Assembly (NCBI GenBank): GCA_035544515.1
Contig: DATKEG010000069.1
Coordinates: forward strand, 1 to 24,208
Reading direction: 5' to 3'
Source of the DNA: DATKEG01 sp035544515
GTDB taxonomy: Bacteria > Acidobacteriota > Vicinamibacteria > Fen-336
DNA length: 24,208 nucleotides
Made by a program: the position numbers and the translations under genes. The notes beneath the pieces were generated by a model. It did no database searches and was not told the DNA's origin. It saw nothing but the letters and a program-made list of their open reading frames with translations. Shown here in pieces: positions 7,085 through 14,673 of this stretch. Within the stretch, counting starts at the first letter, position 1; every line of letters starts with the position of its first letter.

Positions 7085-7857
7085 TGCTCCACCTCCCGCA
7101 GCGGGAACACGTCCACGTTCACCTCCCGCGCATAGTGCGCCAGGGGCGGGCGCTCCGGCCGCTTCACGCCGATCGCGGGCAGGAAGTTCTCGCGCAGGGA
7201 CGGCACGACCGCCGGCTGGGCCGGGTACGCCCCGTGATGGACCCTGGCGCGGAAGAGCGTGCCCTCGGCCTCGGTGTAGAGGATGTAGCGTTCGAGCAGG
7301 AAATGCTCGAGGGTGCCCGCCGCCGGCGCCTGGGGCGCGCCCGCCGGTCCGTACCGTACCTCCAGCTCCGGCGGATCGCCGCTCACGCGTCGCGACGTGA
7401 AATCGATCCAGCGCCGGCCGTCGAGGCCGCGCGGGCCGGATTCCCCGGGATCCTCGACCACCATCTCGATCTCCGACCGGCGATACGGCAGCTTGAACAG
7501 CGTGCGCGCGGTCTGCACGACCACCGGGTTGGAGGCGTCGAGCGCGAAGAACCACACTCCGGGATCGCGGCCGGCGTGGTGGACGTACGTGCGCAGGTTC
7601 ACCTCGTGGAACTCGGAGACGAAGGGGAGCGGGGGCAGCCAGGCCGGCCGCGCGCCCGTGACCGTGAAGGGGACGATGCCGACGTACGCGCGGCCCTCGT
7701 AGGTGTCCAGCTCGAGGCCGGGCGGGAGCCCGGCCCGGAGCGCTTGGGCGTCCACCGCCCAATGCAGGAAGAGCAGGTCGGCCCAGCGCTGCTTCATCAC
7801 CACTCCCTCGTCGGGCCGCCGCGTGGGAGCGACGCGGTCGATGTCGGTCGAGTGCAT
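7081..7857 (-). CDS. DUF2071 (YqjF-like) protein
   Basis: A 258-residue protein; ATG 7857 follows GGAGG by 7 nt. Longer open frame upstream is Pro/Arg-rich shadow. DUF2071 features are 'MKQRWADLLFLHWAVD' near residue 22, 'LPPGLELDTYEGRAYVGIVPF', 'FVSEFHEVNLRTYV' and a C-terminal 'FLLERYILYTEAEG...LFRARVHHGAYP'. Members adopt an acetoacetate-decarboxylase-like fold, but no catalytic role is established and none is claimed. The stop codon shares the palindrome CTAG (7081-7084) with the stop of the convergent receptor gene. Confidence 0.88.
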   Translation of the reverse strand: MHSTDIDRVAPTRRPDEGVVMKQRWADLLFLHWAVDAQALRAGLPPGLELDTYEGRAYVGIVPFTVTGARPAWLPPLPFVSEFHEVNLRTYVHHAGRDPGVWFFALDASNPVVVQTARTLFKLPYRRSEIEMVVEDPGESGPRGLDGRRWIDFTSRRVSGDPPELEVRYGPAGAPQAPAAGTLEHFLLERYILYTEAEGTLFRARVHHGAYPAQPAVVPSLRENFLPAIGVKRPERPPLAHYAREVNVDVFPLREVEH

Positions 7858-8055
7858 GAGAGTGCCTCCGGGCGCGCGTGGCGCTGGACGTCGCCGACGG
7901 GAACGGACGTGCAAGGGCGATGCCGGGGCGAGATCGGGCGGTTCTGCGCCGTGGCGAGGAACCGCCGGCGTCGGGCGGTCGCGCGCCAGCGGCTCGTCCG
8001 GGCATGGTGGCGCCACGGGAACGCGGCGCAGCGTGCGCGGTGCGCCTCCATGCGA

Positions 8056-8062
8056 TTATATA
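8056..8062 (+). promoter_or_regulatory. Possible -10 element for the mla operon
   Basis: TTATATA stands out in very GC-rich DNA 35 nt before the mlaE start codon and 15 nt before a GGAGG. The hexamer 17 nt upstream (TGCGCG) is not a recognisable -35, so an activator or another sigma factor might be needed. The assignment rests on base composition and position only. Confidence 0.3.
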
Positions 8063-8096
8063 GGTGCCCTTAACCTGGAGGTCGGCAGAACACACG

Positions 8097-8891
8097 ATGG
8101 CGACACTGGCGCGGACGTTGGGGGCGCCCATGGTGGCGGTCAGCCGGGCGGGCGACGCCGTCGCCCGGCACGCGGGGGGCCTGGGGCTGCTCGCCTGGCG
8201 CACGGTGGTGGTCACCGTCAAGGGACAGGTTCGCTTCCGTGACTTCCTCGTCCAGGCCTACTCGTGCGGCGTGCAGAGCGTTCCGCTGGTCATGGTCACT
8301 GCGATCCTCTCCGGCATCGTCACCTCGCAGCAGGGCGGGTACCAGTTCACCAACTCCGTGCCGCTGTACGTGCTGGGCAGCGTGGTGACCAACGGCATCG
8401 TGCTGGAGCTGGGCCCGGTCATGACCTCGATCGTGGTGATCGGGCGCGTGGGCGCCCGCATCACCGCGGAGCTGGGCACCATGGTCGTCTCCGAGCAGAT
8501 CGACGCGCTGTACTCGCTCGGCCGCGACCCCGTGCCGGTCCTGGCCGCGCCCCGCATCTGGGCATGCACGGTGACGCTGCCCGCGCTGGTCAGCCTGGCC
8601 AACACCGTGGGGGTGTTCTCCGGGATGTTCTCGGCCAGCGCGACCATGGGCATGGGCAGCGAGACCTTCCTCTACGGGGCGCGCCTGTTCTGGCACAGCT
8701 ACGACATGTTCTACTCGCTCATGAAGGCGCTGGTCTTCGGGTTCATCATCCCGCTCATCTCCGTGCACATGGGCCTGCTCACGCGCGGAGGGGCGGAGGG
8801 CGTCGGCCGCGCGACCACCGCCTCCGTCGTGTTCATGATCATCGCCATGCTGGTGGCCGACGCCATCTTCCCGCCGTTGTTCCTGAATTGA
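8097..8891 (+). CDS. mlaE: MlaE-family ABC transporter permease
   Basis: A 264-residue integral membrane protein of the MlaE/YrbE (permease of MCE transporters) family. Typical segments are 'FLVQAYSCGVQSVPLVMVTAILSGIVTSQQGGYQF', the 'VLELGPVMTSIVVIGRVGARITAELGTMVVSEQIDAL' coupling-helix region (E-L-G-P and GR-GA motifs) and 'LMKALVFGFIIPLISVHMGL'. Five to six membrane helices are visible. It forms the inner-membrane channel that moves phospholipid together with MlaF and MlaD. ATG 8097 is chosen, but GGAGG (8077-8081) is 15 nt away, longer than usual; GTG 8064 is the only in-frame alternative and lies before that site. The gene is followed by mlaF after 28 nt. Confidence 0.93.
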   Translation: MATLARTLGAPMVAVSRAGDAVARHAGGLGLLAWRTVVVTVKGQVRFRDFLVQAYSCGVQSVPLVMVTAILSGIVTSQQGGYQFTNSVPLYVLGSVVTNGIVLELGPVMTSIVVIGRVGARITAELGTMVVSEQIDALYSLGRDPVPVLAAPRIWACTVTLPALVSLANTVGVFSGMFSASATMGMGSETFLYGARLFWHSYDMFYSLMKALVFGFIIPLISVHMGLLTRGGAEGVGRATTASVVFMIIAMLVADAIFPPLFLN

Positions 8892-8919
8892 CGGGAGCCA
8901 GGGTGGCGGGCCGACGGGG

Positions 8920-9720
8920 ATGATCGAGTACCTCGACGTTCACAAGGCGTTCGACGTCCCCGTGCTCGCGGGCGTGGACCTCACGGTGGAGACGGGGGAG
9001 ATCCTGGCCATCGTGGGCCCGTCCGGCACGGGGAAGAGCGTTCTGCTCAAGACCACCATCGGCCTGATCGTGCCCGACCGCGGCGACGTGCGGATCAACG
9101 GGGAGTCGGTCTACGCGGGGGGGGCGGCCGGGCTGCAGACCGTGAGGCAGAAGGTCGGCTACGTCTTCCAGTACGCGGCGCTGTTCGACTCCATGAACGT
9201 GTACGAGAACCTGGCCTTCGGCCTGCCCGACGAGGAGGTCCGGGAGATCGGCCGCCGCGAGGTGCTGCGGCGCGTGGTGGAGGCGCTCGATTCCGTGAAC
9301 CTCGATGCCCGCCAGGTCATGGCCAAGCTCCCCGCCGCCCTGTCGGGTGGCATGCGCAAGCGCGTGGGGCTCGCGCGCGCCATCATCCGGCGCCCCGAGA
9401 TCCTGCTCTACGACGAGCCGGTGACCGGCCTCGACCCCGTCAACGGCGCGGCCATCGACCAGCTCATCGTGGAGATCGCGCGGCGCAAGAGCGTCACCTC
9501 CGTGGTCGTGACGCACGACATCGAAGGGGTCTTGACGTTCTGCGACCGCATCGCCCTGCTCCATTCGGGCAAGCTCGTGTTCCTGGGCACGCCCCAGGGG
9601 TTCCGCACCTGTCCGAACGAGCTGGTCCGCGCCTTCGCCGACCGCCAGGCGGCGGGGGCGCTCGCCGCGCGCGAGGCGGGCCGCGCGCCCGCCGGCGACA
9701 TCCAAGGAGTGCCTCGATGA
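8920..9720 (+). CDS. mlaF: MlaF-family ABC transporter ATP-binding protein
   Basis: A 266-residue ATPase. The Walker A motif GPSGTGKS is at 33-40, the Q-loop in 'VGYVFQYAALFDSMNV', the signature LSGGMRKR, Walker B ILLYDEPVTGLDP and the switch His in VVTHD. The 'LSGGM(R/K)KRVGLARAI' form and 'FDSMNVYENLAF' are characteristic of MlaF/MKL-type ATPases that power MCE transporters, as opposed to general exporters. It hydrolyses ATP on the cytoplasmic side of MlaE. The last codons overlap the mlaD start (ATGA at 9717-9720), indicating translational coupling. No MlaB STAS subunit is encoded next to it. Confidence 0.95.
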   Translation: MIEYLDVHKAFDVPVLAGVDLTVETGEILAIVGPSGTGKSVLLKTTIGLIVPDRGDVRINGESVYAGGAAGLQTVRQKVGYVFQYAALFDSMNVYENLAFGLPDEEVREIGRREVLRRVVEALDSVNLDARQVMAKLPAALSGGMRKRVGLARAIIRRPEILLYDEPVTGLDPVNGAAIDQLIVEIARRKSVTSVVVTHDIEGVLTFCDRIALLHSGKLVFLGTPQGFRTCPNELVRAFADRQAAGALAAREAGRAPAGDIQGVPR

Positions 9721-10709
9721 GTGACGGCGGGACGACGATCCGGCGGCGCCAGGAGGAGGACGGCGACGAGCTGCCGCCCGCGCCCCCCGCGCGCGGAGCC
9801 AGCCTGGTGGCATGGGTGGGCCTGTTCCTCGTCCTCGGGCTCGTGGCCACCCTGGGCGCGCTCTTCATCTTCACGGACGCCGCCATCTTCCGTGGCCGCT
9901 ACATCGTGAGCACCAACGTGGCGGACGCCGGCGGCATCCGGCGGGGGGATCCCGTCCAGATGCGGGGCGTGAACATCGGGCGCGTCCAGCGCTTCCGGAT
10001 CGAGGACGACGGAGTGGAGATCCGGCTGGAGATCGAGGGCGATTACCGGATCCCGAAGGACTCGCACGTGATGCTCCGGTCGGCCGGGCTGCTGGGCGGG
10101 ATGGTGGCGGAGGTGGTGCCGGGCCGCGCGCCGGAGACCGTCGGCTACGGCGACACGGTGGAGGGGCGCACCGAGGCGAGCTTGGCCGGCAGCACGGACG
10201 AGATCGCCCGCAAGGCGGACCTGGCGCTGACGCGCGTCAACGAGCTGCTCGCGCCCGCCATGATCCAGGACGTGCACGGCAGCACGGCGGAGCTGCGCCA
10301 GCTCCTCAAGCAGATCTCCACCACGGTCGCGCAGCAGCAGAAGGAGCTCGACACGCTCACGGCCAGCCTCCAGCGCTCGGCCTCCGGCCTCGAGCGCGTG
10401 GCCACCGCCCCGGCGCTGCTGGCCTCGGTCGAGCGCCTGGACGCGGTGACGCAGCAGATGGAATCGGTCACCACCTCGCTCGCCCGCTCGTCGTCCTCGA
10501 TGGAGGCGGTGATGGGGCGGGTGCAGCGCGGCGAGGGTACGCTCGGCAAGCTCGCCCAGGACGAGACGCTGTACAACAACCTGAACCAGGCGTCCGTGAG
10601 CCTGAACCAGACGGTCATCGAGACGCGCAAGGTGACCGACGAGGCGCGCAACCTGCTGCTGCAGATCCAGAAGGATCCCCGCCGCTATTTCAACTTCAGT
10701 GTTTTCTAA
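9717..10709 (+). CDS. mlaD: MlaD-family MCE-domain lipid-binding protein
   Basis: A 330-residue substrate-binding subunit. It has a charged cytoplasmic N-terminus, one membrane helix (about residues 29-52, SLVAWVGLFLVLGLVATLGALFIF is the core) and an MCE domain from about 60 to 145. The MCE marks are 'VADAGGIRRGDPVQMRGVNIGRVQ' and 'DSHVMLRSAGLLGGMVAEVVPG'. The C-terminal 170 residues are a long amphipathic, coiled-coil-like helix rich in Gln, Ser and Thr. This is much longer than the tail of E. coli MlaD (about 183 residues in total) and resembles longer MCE proteins that may bridge part of the periplasm. It ends in FNFSVF. It presents lipid between MlaE and a periplasmic partner, but no MlaC or MlaA gene is in the window. 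Confidence 0.93.
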   Translation: MSDGGTTIRRRQEEDGDELPPAPPARGASLVAWVGLFLVLGLVATLGALFIFTDAAIFRGRYIVSTNVADAGGIRRGDPVQMRGVNIGRVQRFRIEDDGVEIRLEIEGDYRIPKDSHVMLRSAGLLGGMVAEVVPGRAPETVGYGDTVEGRTEASLAGSTDEIARKADLALTRVNELLAPAMIQDVHGSTAELRQLLKQISTTVAQQQKELDTLTASLQRSASGLERVATAPALLASVERLDAVTQQMESVTTSLARSSSSMEAVMGRVQRGEGTLGKLAQDETLYNNLNQASVSLNQTVIETRKVTDEARNLLLQIQKDPRRYFNFSVF

Positions 10710-10725
10710 ATTCCGGAATGCGCCG

Positions 10726-10880
10726 CGCTCCGCTCCGCGTCTTGCTTCGTTGATCGCGCGGCGGCGGATGAACCGCCGCCGCCGCGGAAGGTAACGCTCC
10801 GCTTCGCGCGGCGAACTCCAGGGGTGAGGCGCCAGCGGGATGCAGGCTCAGGGTAGTGCGAGCGGCGCTCCGCTTCGCGC
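10726..10880. repeat. Three copies of a short GC-rich motif at about 70-bp spacing
   Basis: The 15-mer CGCTCCGCTTCGCGC is present exactly at 10795-10809 and 10866-10880, and as a variant (CGCTCCGCTCCGCGT) at 10726-10740. Spacings are 69 and 71 bp. The intervals do not obviously match one another. It may be a dispersed intergenic repeat family of this genome. Confidence 0.5.
10758..10782 (+). terminator. GC hairpin downstream of mlaD, possible terminator
   Basis: A perfect 10-bp stem (10758-10767 paired with 10773-10782) closes on the loop ATGAA, 48 nt after the mlaD stop. No T-run follows, so this is not a classical intrinsic terminator. It could block 3' exonucleases or be part of a palindromic intergenic repeat. 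Confidence 0.35.
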
Positions 10881-11104
10881 TGCTCGTCGCTGACCGCGTG
10901 GACGCTCGGGGCGCTGCGGGGACGCAACCTCCAAAGTAGTCGAAAGAGCCGTGCTCCGCGCCGTGGCGGGCGACGAAGCGGCGGCATGCCTGTCAGACAT
11001 GCTGACTTTCGGCGTTGACGTATCGTTTCGACGGCTCGATCATGTTTGTAGGGGCACGTCGCTGCCGCAGGGGCCCGGCTTCGGCCGGCGCCGGGAGGTT
11101 CGCC

Positions 11105-14100
11105 ATGTACGCCACACACCGGCTGGCCCGCACCGGGATGGCCGCACTCGCGCTGTCCCTGGCGATGCCGCTCGGGGCCCAGGAGTTCGGGCGGAACAAC
11201 GTGCGCTACGAGTCGTTCGACTTCCAGGTCCTCAAGACCGAGCGGTTCGACATCTACTACTACCCGCAGGAGGAGCAGGCCGTCCGCCACGCGGCGCGCA
11301 TGTCCGAGCGATGGTACGCGCGCCTGTCGCGCGTGCTGAACCACCAGTTCGTGCAGCGCCAGCCCCTCATCCTCTACGCCACCCATCCCCACTTCTGGCA
11401 GACGAACACGCTCGGGGGCGGGGTGGGGGAGGGCACGGGCGGCGCGACCGAGGTCTTCAAGCGGCGGATCGTGATGCCCTTCGCCGGTCCCCTGGGCGAG
11501 ACGGACCACGTGCTCGGGCACGAGCTGGTGCACGCCTTCCAGTACGACATCACCGGCCGCCGCGGCTCGCAGCTCCCCACGGCCGTGCAGCTCCCGCTGT
11601 GGTTCATCGAGGGCATGGCCGAGTACCTGTCCGTGGGTCCCGTGGACCCGCACACGGCCATGTGGATGCGCGACGCGGCCCGGCGGGAGCGCCTGCCCAC
11701 CATCCGGCAGCTCGGCGATCCGCGCTATTTCCCCTATCGCTACGGCCAGGCGCTCTGGTCGTTCGTGGCCGGCCGGTGGGGAGACGACGCGGTGGGCAAC
11801 GCCCTGCGCATCGCCGGCCGCACCCCCGACGCGGAGAAGGCCCTCGAGGAGGTGACGGGGCTCAAGAGCGAGGAGCTCTCGAAGGAGTGGCACGCGGCCG
11901 TGCGCGAGGCCTACGCGCCCGTCTTCGCGGCCACGCAGCCCGCCACCCGCTACGGCCGCGCCCTGATCACGGACGACAACGCGGGCGAGCTCAACGTCGG
12001 GCCGTCGCTCAGCCCCGACGGGCGGCACCTCGTCTTCCTGTCCGAGAAGAGCCTCTTCGCGATCGAGATGTTCCTGGCCGACGCGCAGACCGGCCGCGTG
12101 CGCAAGAAGATCGTGGAGACGGCCGTGGACCCGCACTTCGACAGCCTGGAGTTCATCCGGTCCTCGGGCGGGTGGGCGCCCGACAGCCGGCGCTTCGTCT
12201 TCGCGGCCGTGCACAAGGGCCGGCCCGTGCTTTCCGTGCTCGACACGGAACGCGCGGAGGTGGTGCAGGAGGTGCGCCTGCCGCAGCTCGGCGAGATCTT
12301 CGACCCCAGCTTCTCTCCCGACGGGCAGTCGGTGGTCTTCTCCGCGAACACGGGCGGGCTGCTCGACCTCTGGGTCTACGACCTGCGCGCGGGCCGCCTG
12401 CGGCGGCTGACCGACGACGCCTTCGCCGAGCTGCAGCCGGCCTGGTCGCCCGACGGCCGGACGATCGCCTTCTCCACCGACCGCTTCACCTCCCGCCTCG
12501 AGGATCTGTATTTCGGAGACTACCGGCTGGCCGCCCTCGACGTGGCCACCGGCGCCGTGCGCGAGCTGCCCAGCTTCGCGGGCGCCAAGAACATCGACCC
12601 GCAGTGGTCCACGGACGGCTCGAGCCTCTACTTCATCGCGGACCGCAACGGCATCAGCAACGTCTATCGGCTGGAGCTGGCCGGCGGCCGCCACACCCAG
12701 GTCACGGACCTCCTCACCGGCGTCACCGGGATCACGGCCCTGAGCCCAGCGCTCACGGTGGGCGGGTCGCGGGTGGCGTTCAGCGTCTACGAAGAGGACC
12801 AGCACCGGATCTATTCCGTCGAGTCGCCGGCGGTGCAGGCGGGCAGCGCGCTCCAGCCGGTCGACCGCCGCGCGGCCGCGTTGCCACCCCTCGAGCGCCG
12901 GCAGGCCGAGGTCGCCCGGCTCACGCAGAACACCACGCTCGGCCTGCCCGCACCGCGGACGTTCCCGGTGACCGACTACGAGCCCAGGCTCTCGCTGGAC
13001 TTCGTGGGCCAGCCCACGCTGGCGGTCGGCCGCGACCCCTTCGGCACCTACGTGGGCGGCGGCGTGTCCTTCCTCTTCAGCGACATGCTCGGCAACCACC
13101 GGCTCGCCGCCGTGGTGCAGGCCTCCGGCCGCGTCGAGGACATCGGCGGCGTGGTCGCCTACGAGAACCGGCGCACGCGGTGGAACCTCGGCGCCAGCCT
13201 GGAGTCCATCCCGTACGTGACGGGCGCCTTCGCCACCGGCGTGGCGGCGGTGGACGGACAGAGCGTCTTCATCCAGCGCTCCGACCTGTTCCGCGAGACG
13301 CATCGCTCGCTCACCGGCTACGCCGCCTACCCGTTCAGCCGCGCGCAGCGGTTCGAGGTCGGCGCCTCCTACCGCCACATCAGCTTCGGCCGCGAGGTGC
13401 TCACCGAGTTCTTCGATCCGGGCAGCGGGCAGTTCCTCGGACGCGAGGAGGAGGACCTCGACGCGCCCGGCGCGCTGAGCCTGGGACAAGGCTCGGCCGC
13501 CCTCGTCTACGACACGTCGATCTTCGGCGCGACCAGCCCCATCCTGGGCCGCCGCTACCGCCTCGAGGCCCTGCCCACGGTCGGGTCGATCAACTTCACG
13601 GGCGTGCTGGCCGACGTGCGCCAATACGTGATGCCGCTCCGGCCGTACACCTTCGCCGCGCGCGTCCTCCACTATGGGCGCTACGGCGCCGGGGGAGAGG
13701 ACCCGCGCCTGACCTCCCTCTACCTCGGCTATCCCCAGCTCGTGCGTGGCTACGACTTCAACTCGTTCGACGCCAGCGAGTGCGTCTCGGCCGTGGGCGA
13801 CTGCCCGGTGTTCGACCAGCTCATCGGCAGCCGGCTGCTCATCGGAAACTTCGAGCTGCGCTTTCCGCTCTTCGGGGCCTTCGGCGCGCGCAGCTTCTAC
13901 GGCCCGCTCCCCATCGAGCTTTTGGCCTTCGCCGACGCGGGCGTGGCCTGGAGCCGCGGGCAGAGCGTCCGTTTCGAGCGCGGCTCGAGCTCGCCCACCG
14001 AGCGCCGGTTCGTGACCAGCGTGGGCACGGGCTTCCGCTTCAACGTGTTCGGCTACGCGGTGATCGAGGTGGACTACGTCAAGCCGCTGGACCGGCCGAA

Positions 14101-14143
14101 CAAGGGCTGGATCTGGCAGTTCAACCTCAGCCCGGGGTTCTGA
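11105..14143 (+). CDS. Peptidase_MA-like/TolB-type propeller/Omp85-like barrel fusion protein
   Basis: A 1012-residue exported protein; ATG 11105 follows GGGAGG by 6 nt and a signal peptide ends at GAQ. Residues about 30-270 form a gluzincin-like domain: HELVH (139-143) and WFIEGMAEY (166-174), with Glu169 as the likely third zinc ligand. Residues about 290-620 are PD40/WD40-like propeller repeats (LSPDGRHLVFLS, FSPDGQSVVFSA, WSPDGRTIAFST, STDGSSLYFIA). Residues about 670-1012 are a BamA/surface-antigen barrel with VRGY at 880-883 and a Cys893/Cys900 pair, ending in Phe. Such fusions are often database-labelled 'biopolymer transporter Tol', but their job is unproven. An outer-membrane protein with a periplasmic protease and propeller is inferred. 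The stop overlaps the thioredoxin start. Confidence 0.88.
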   Translation: MYATHRLARTGMAALALSLAMPLGAQEFGRNNVRYESFDFQVLKTERFDIYYYPQEEQAVRHAARMSERWYARLSRVLNHQFVQRQPLILYATHPHFWQTNTLGGGVGEGTGGATEVFKRRIVMPFAGPLGETDHVLGHELVHAFQYDITGRRGSQLPTAVQLPLWFIEGMAEYLSVGPVDPHTAMWMRDAARRERLPTIRQLGDPRYFPYRYGQALWSFVAGRWGDDAVGNALRIAGRTPDAEKALEEVTGLKSEELSKEWHAAVREAYAPVFAATQPATRYGRALITDDNAGELNVGPSLSPDGRHLVFLSEKSLFAIEMFLADAQTGRVRKKIVETAVDPHFDSLEFIRSSGGWAPDSRRFVFAAVHKGRPVLSVLDTERAEVVQEVRLPQLGEIFDPSFSPDGQSVVFSANTGGLLDLWVYDLRAGRLRRLTDDAFAELQPAWSPDGRTIAFSTDRFTSRLEDLYFGDYRLAALDVATGAVRELPSFAGAKNIDPQWSTDGSSLYFIADRNGISNVYRLELAGGRHTQVTDLLTGVTGITALSPALTVGGSRVAFSVYEEDQHRIYSVESPAVQAGSALQPVDRRAAALPPLERRQAEVARLTQNTTLGLPAPRTFPVTDYEPRLSLDFVGQPTLAVGRDPFGTYVGGGVSFLFSDMLGNHRLAAVVQASGRVEDIGGVVAYENRRTRWNLGASLESIPYVTGAFATGVAAVDGQSVFIQRSDLFRETHRSLTGYAAYPFSRAQRFEVGASYRHISFGREVLTEFFDPGSGQFLGREEEDLDAPGALSLGQGSAALVYDTSIFGATSPILGRRYRLEALPTVGSINFTGVLADVRQYVMPLRPYTFAARVLHYGRYGAGGEDPRLTSLYLGYPQLVRGYDFNSFDASECVSAVGDCPVFDQLIGSRLLIGNFELRFPLFGAFGARSFYGPLPIELLAFADAGVAWSRGQSVRFERGSSSPTERRFVTSVGTGFRFNVFGYAVIEVDYVKPLDRPNKGWIWQFNLSPGF

Positions 14144-14613
14144 TGGCGGCCGAGGCCCAGGCCGGCGAACGTGGCGGCAGCGCCGCCATCCGGGCCTGCC
14201 CTTCGTGCGGCAAGCGCAACCGCGTCCCGGTGGCGCACCTGGCCGACACCGGCCGGTGCGGTGCCTGCCAGTCCGAGCTGCCTCCGGTGGGCGAGCCGCT
14301 CGAGGCCGACGCCGCGTTCTTCGACGACGTGGTGCGCTCGGCGCCGGTGCCCGTGCTCGTGGACTTCTGGGCCGCGTGGTGCGGTCCGTGCCGGATGGCC
14401 GCGCCCGAGGTCGCGCGCGCGGCGGTGAACATGGCCGGCCGCGCGCTGGTGCTGAAGGTGGACACCGAGGCGCACCCGGAGCTGGCCGCGCGGTTCGGCG
14501 TGCGCGGCATCCCGAACTTCCTGGTCCTCAAGGACGGCAACGTCGTGGCCCAGCATCCGGGCCTGGTCCCTCACACCCAGCTCGAAGCCTGGCTCCGCTC
14601 GGCCGGCGCCTGA
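14143..14613 (+). CDS. trxC: Thioredoxin 2 (zinc-finger type)
   Basis: A 156-residue thioredoxin. The N-terminal zinc ribbon has CPSC (Cys19, Cys22) and CGAC (Cys39, Cys42), as in TrxC. The thioredoxin fold follows with VDFWAAWCGPC, active-site Cys80 and Cys83, and the cis-proline in RGIPNF. It reduces disulfides in the cytoplasm; no signal peptide is present. The start is fixed by the TGATG overlap with the preceding fusion-protein gene (stop 14141-14143, ATG 14143-14145), implying coupled translation. A second, much longer reading of this frame back to about 10951 is only an arginine-rich shadow of the fusion gene. Confidence 0.93.
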   Translation: MAAEAQAGERGGSAAIRACPSCGKRNRVPVAHLADTGRCGACQSELPPVGEPLEADAAFFDDVVRSAPVPVLVDFWAAWCGPCRMAAPEVARAAVNMAGRALVLKVDTEAHPELAARFGVRGIPNFLVLKDGNVVAQHPGLVPHTQLEAWLRSAGA

Positions 14614-14659
14614 ATCCGGCGCCGGCCCGAGAGAGCGGCAGGCCGGATGAACGGGCCTG

Positions 14660-14665
14660 TATAGT
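14660..14665 (+). promoter_or_regulatory. -10-like TATAGT giving a possible leaderless MATE transcript
   Basis: TATAGT ends 8 nt before the MATE start codon, so transcription from it would begin at or within a base or two of ATG 14674. No Shine-Dalgarno sequence lies in between (GCCGCCCC). No -35 box is evident 16-18 nt upstream. Leaderless translation is inferred. Confidence 0.35.
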
Positions 14666-14673
14666 GCCGCCCC

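Larger units (their letters stand above)
10710..11104. other. 395-bp intergenic region with repeats and a hairpin
   Basis: No protein or tRNA gene is recognised between mlaD and the fusion-protein gene. The first 170 bp carry a repeated 15-bp motif and a perfect GC hairpin, described separately. The last 110 bp are less GC-rich and contain a short dyad GTCAG-ACATG-CTGAC (10992-11006) and a -35-like TTGACG (11015-11020), without a clear -10 box at 16-18 nt. They probably hold the promoter for the gene starting at 11105, whose ribosome site GGGAGG lies at 11093-11098. Confidence 0.5.

Noticed and set aside
4826..8221. 1131-codon open frame on the minus strand across the TonB receptor and DUF2071 gene
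   Set aside because: Arg/Ala/Gly/Pro/His-rich low-complexity product lacking domains; it is antisense to a clear receptor gene and results from the absence of A/T-rich stop codons in GC-rich DNA.
10710..11104. tRNA or other structured RNA gene in the intergenic region
   Set aside because: The hairpin is isolated; no cloverleaf, no TTCGA-type T-loop with matching acceptor stem.
10706..13672. 988-codon minus-strand open frame under the fusion protein
   Set aside because: No motifs, His/Val/Arg-rich shadow of a well-supported plus-strand gene.
10951..14142. Long plus-strand open frame continuous with thioredoxin, suggesting a giant thioredoxin fusion
   Set aside because: Only the last 156 codons carry real motifs. 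The rest is an Arg/Pro/Ala-rich alternative frame of the metalloprotease/barrel gene, and a start at 14143 with TGATG coupling explains trxC.
14614..14648. Inverted repeat ATCCGGC/GCCGGAT between trxC and the MATE gene as a terminator
   Set aside because: Seven-base arms with a 21-nt loop and no T-run; expected often in GC-rich DNA.
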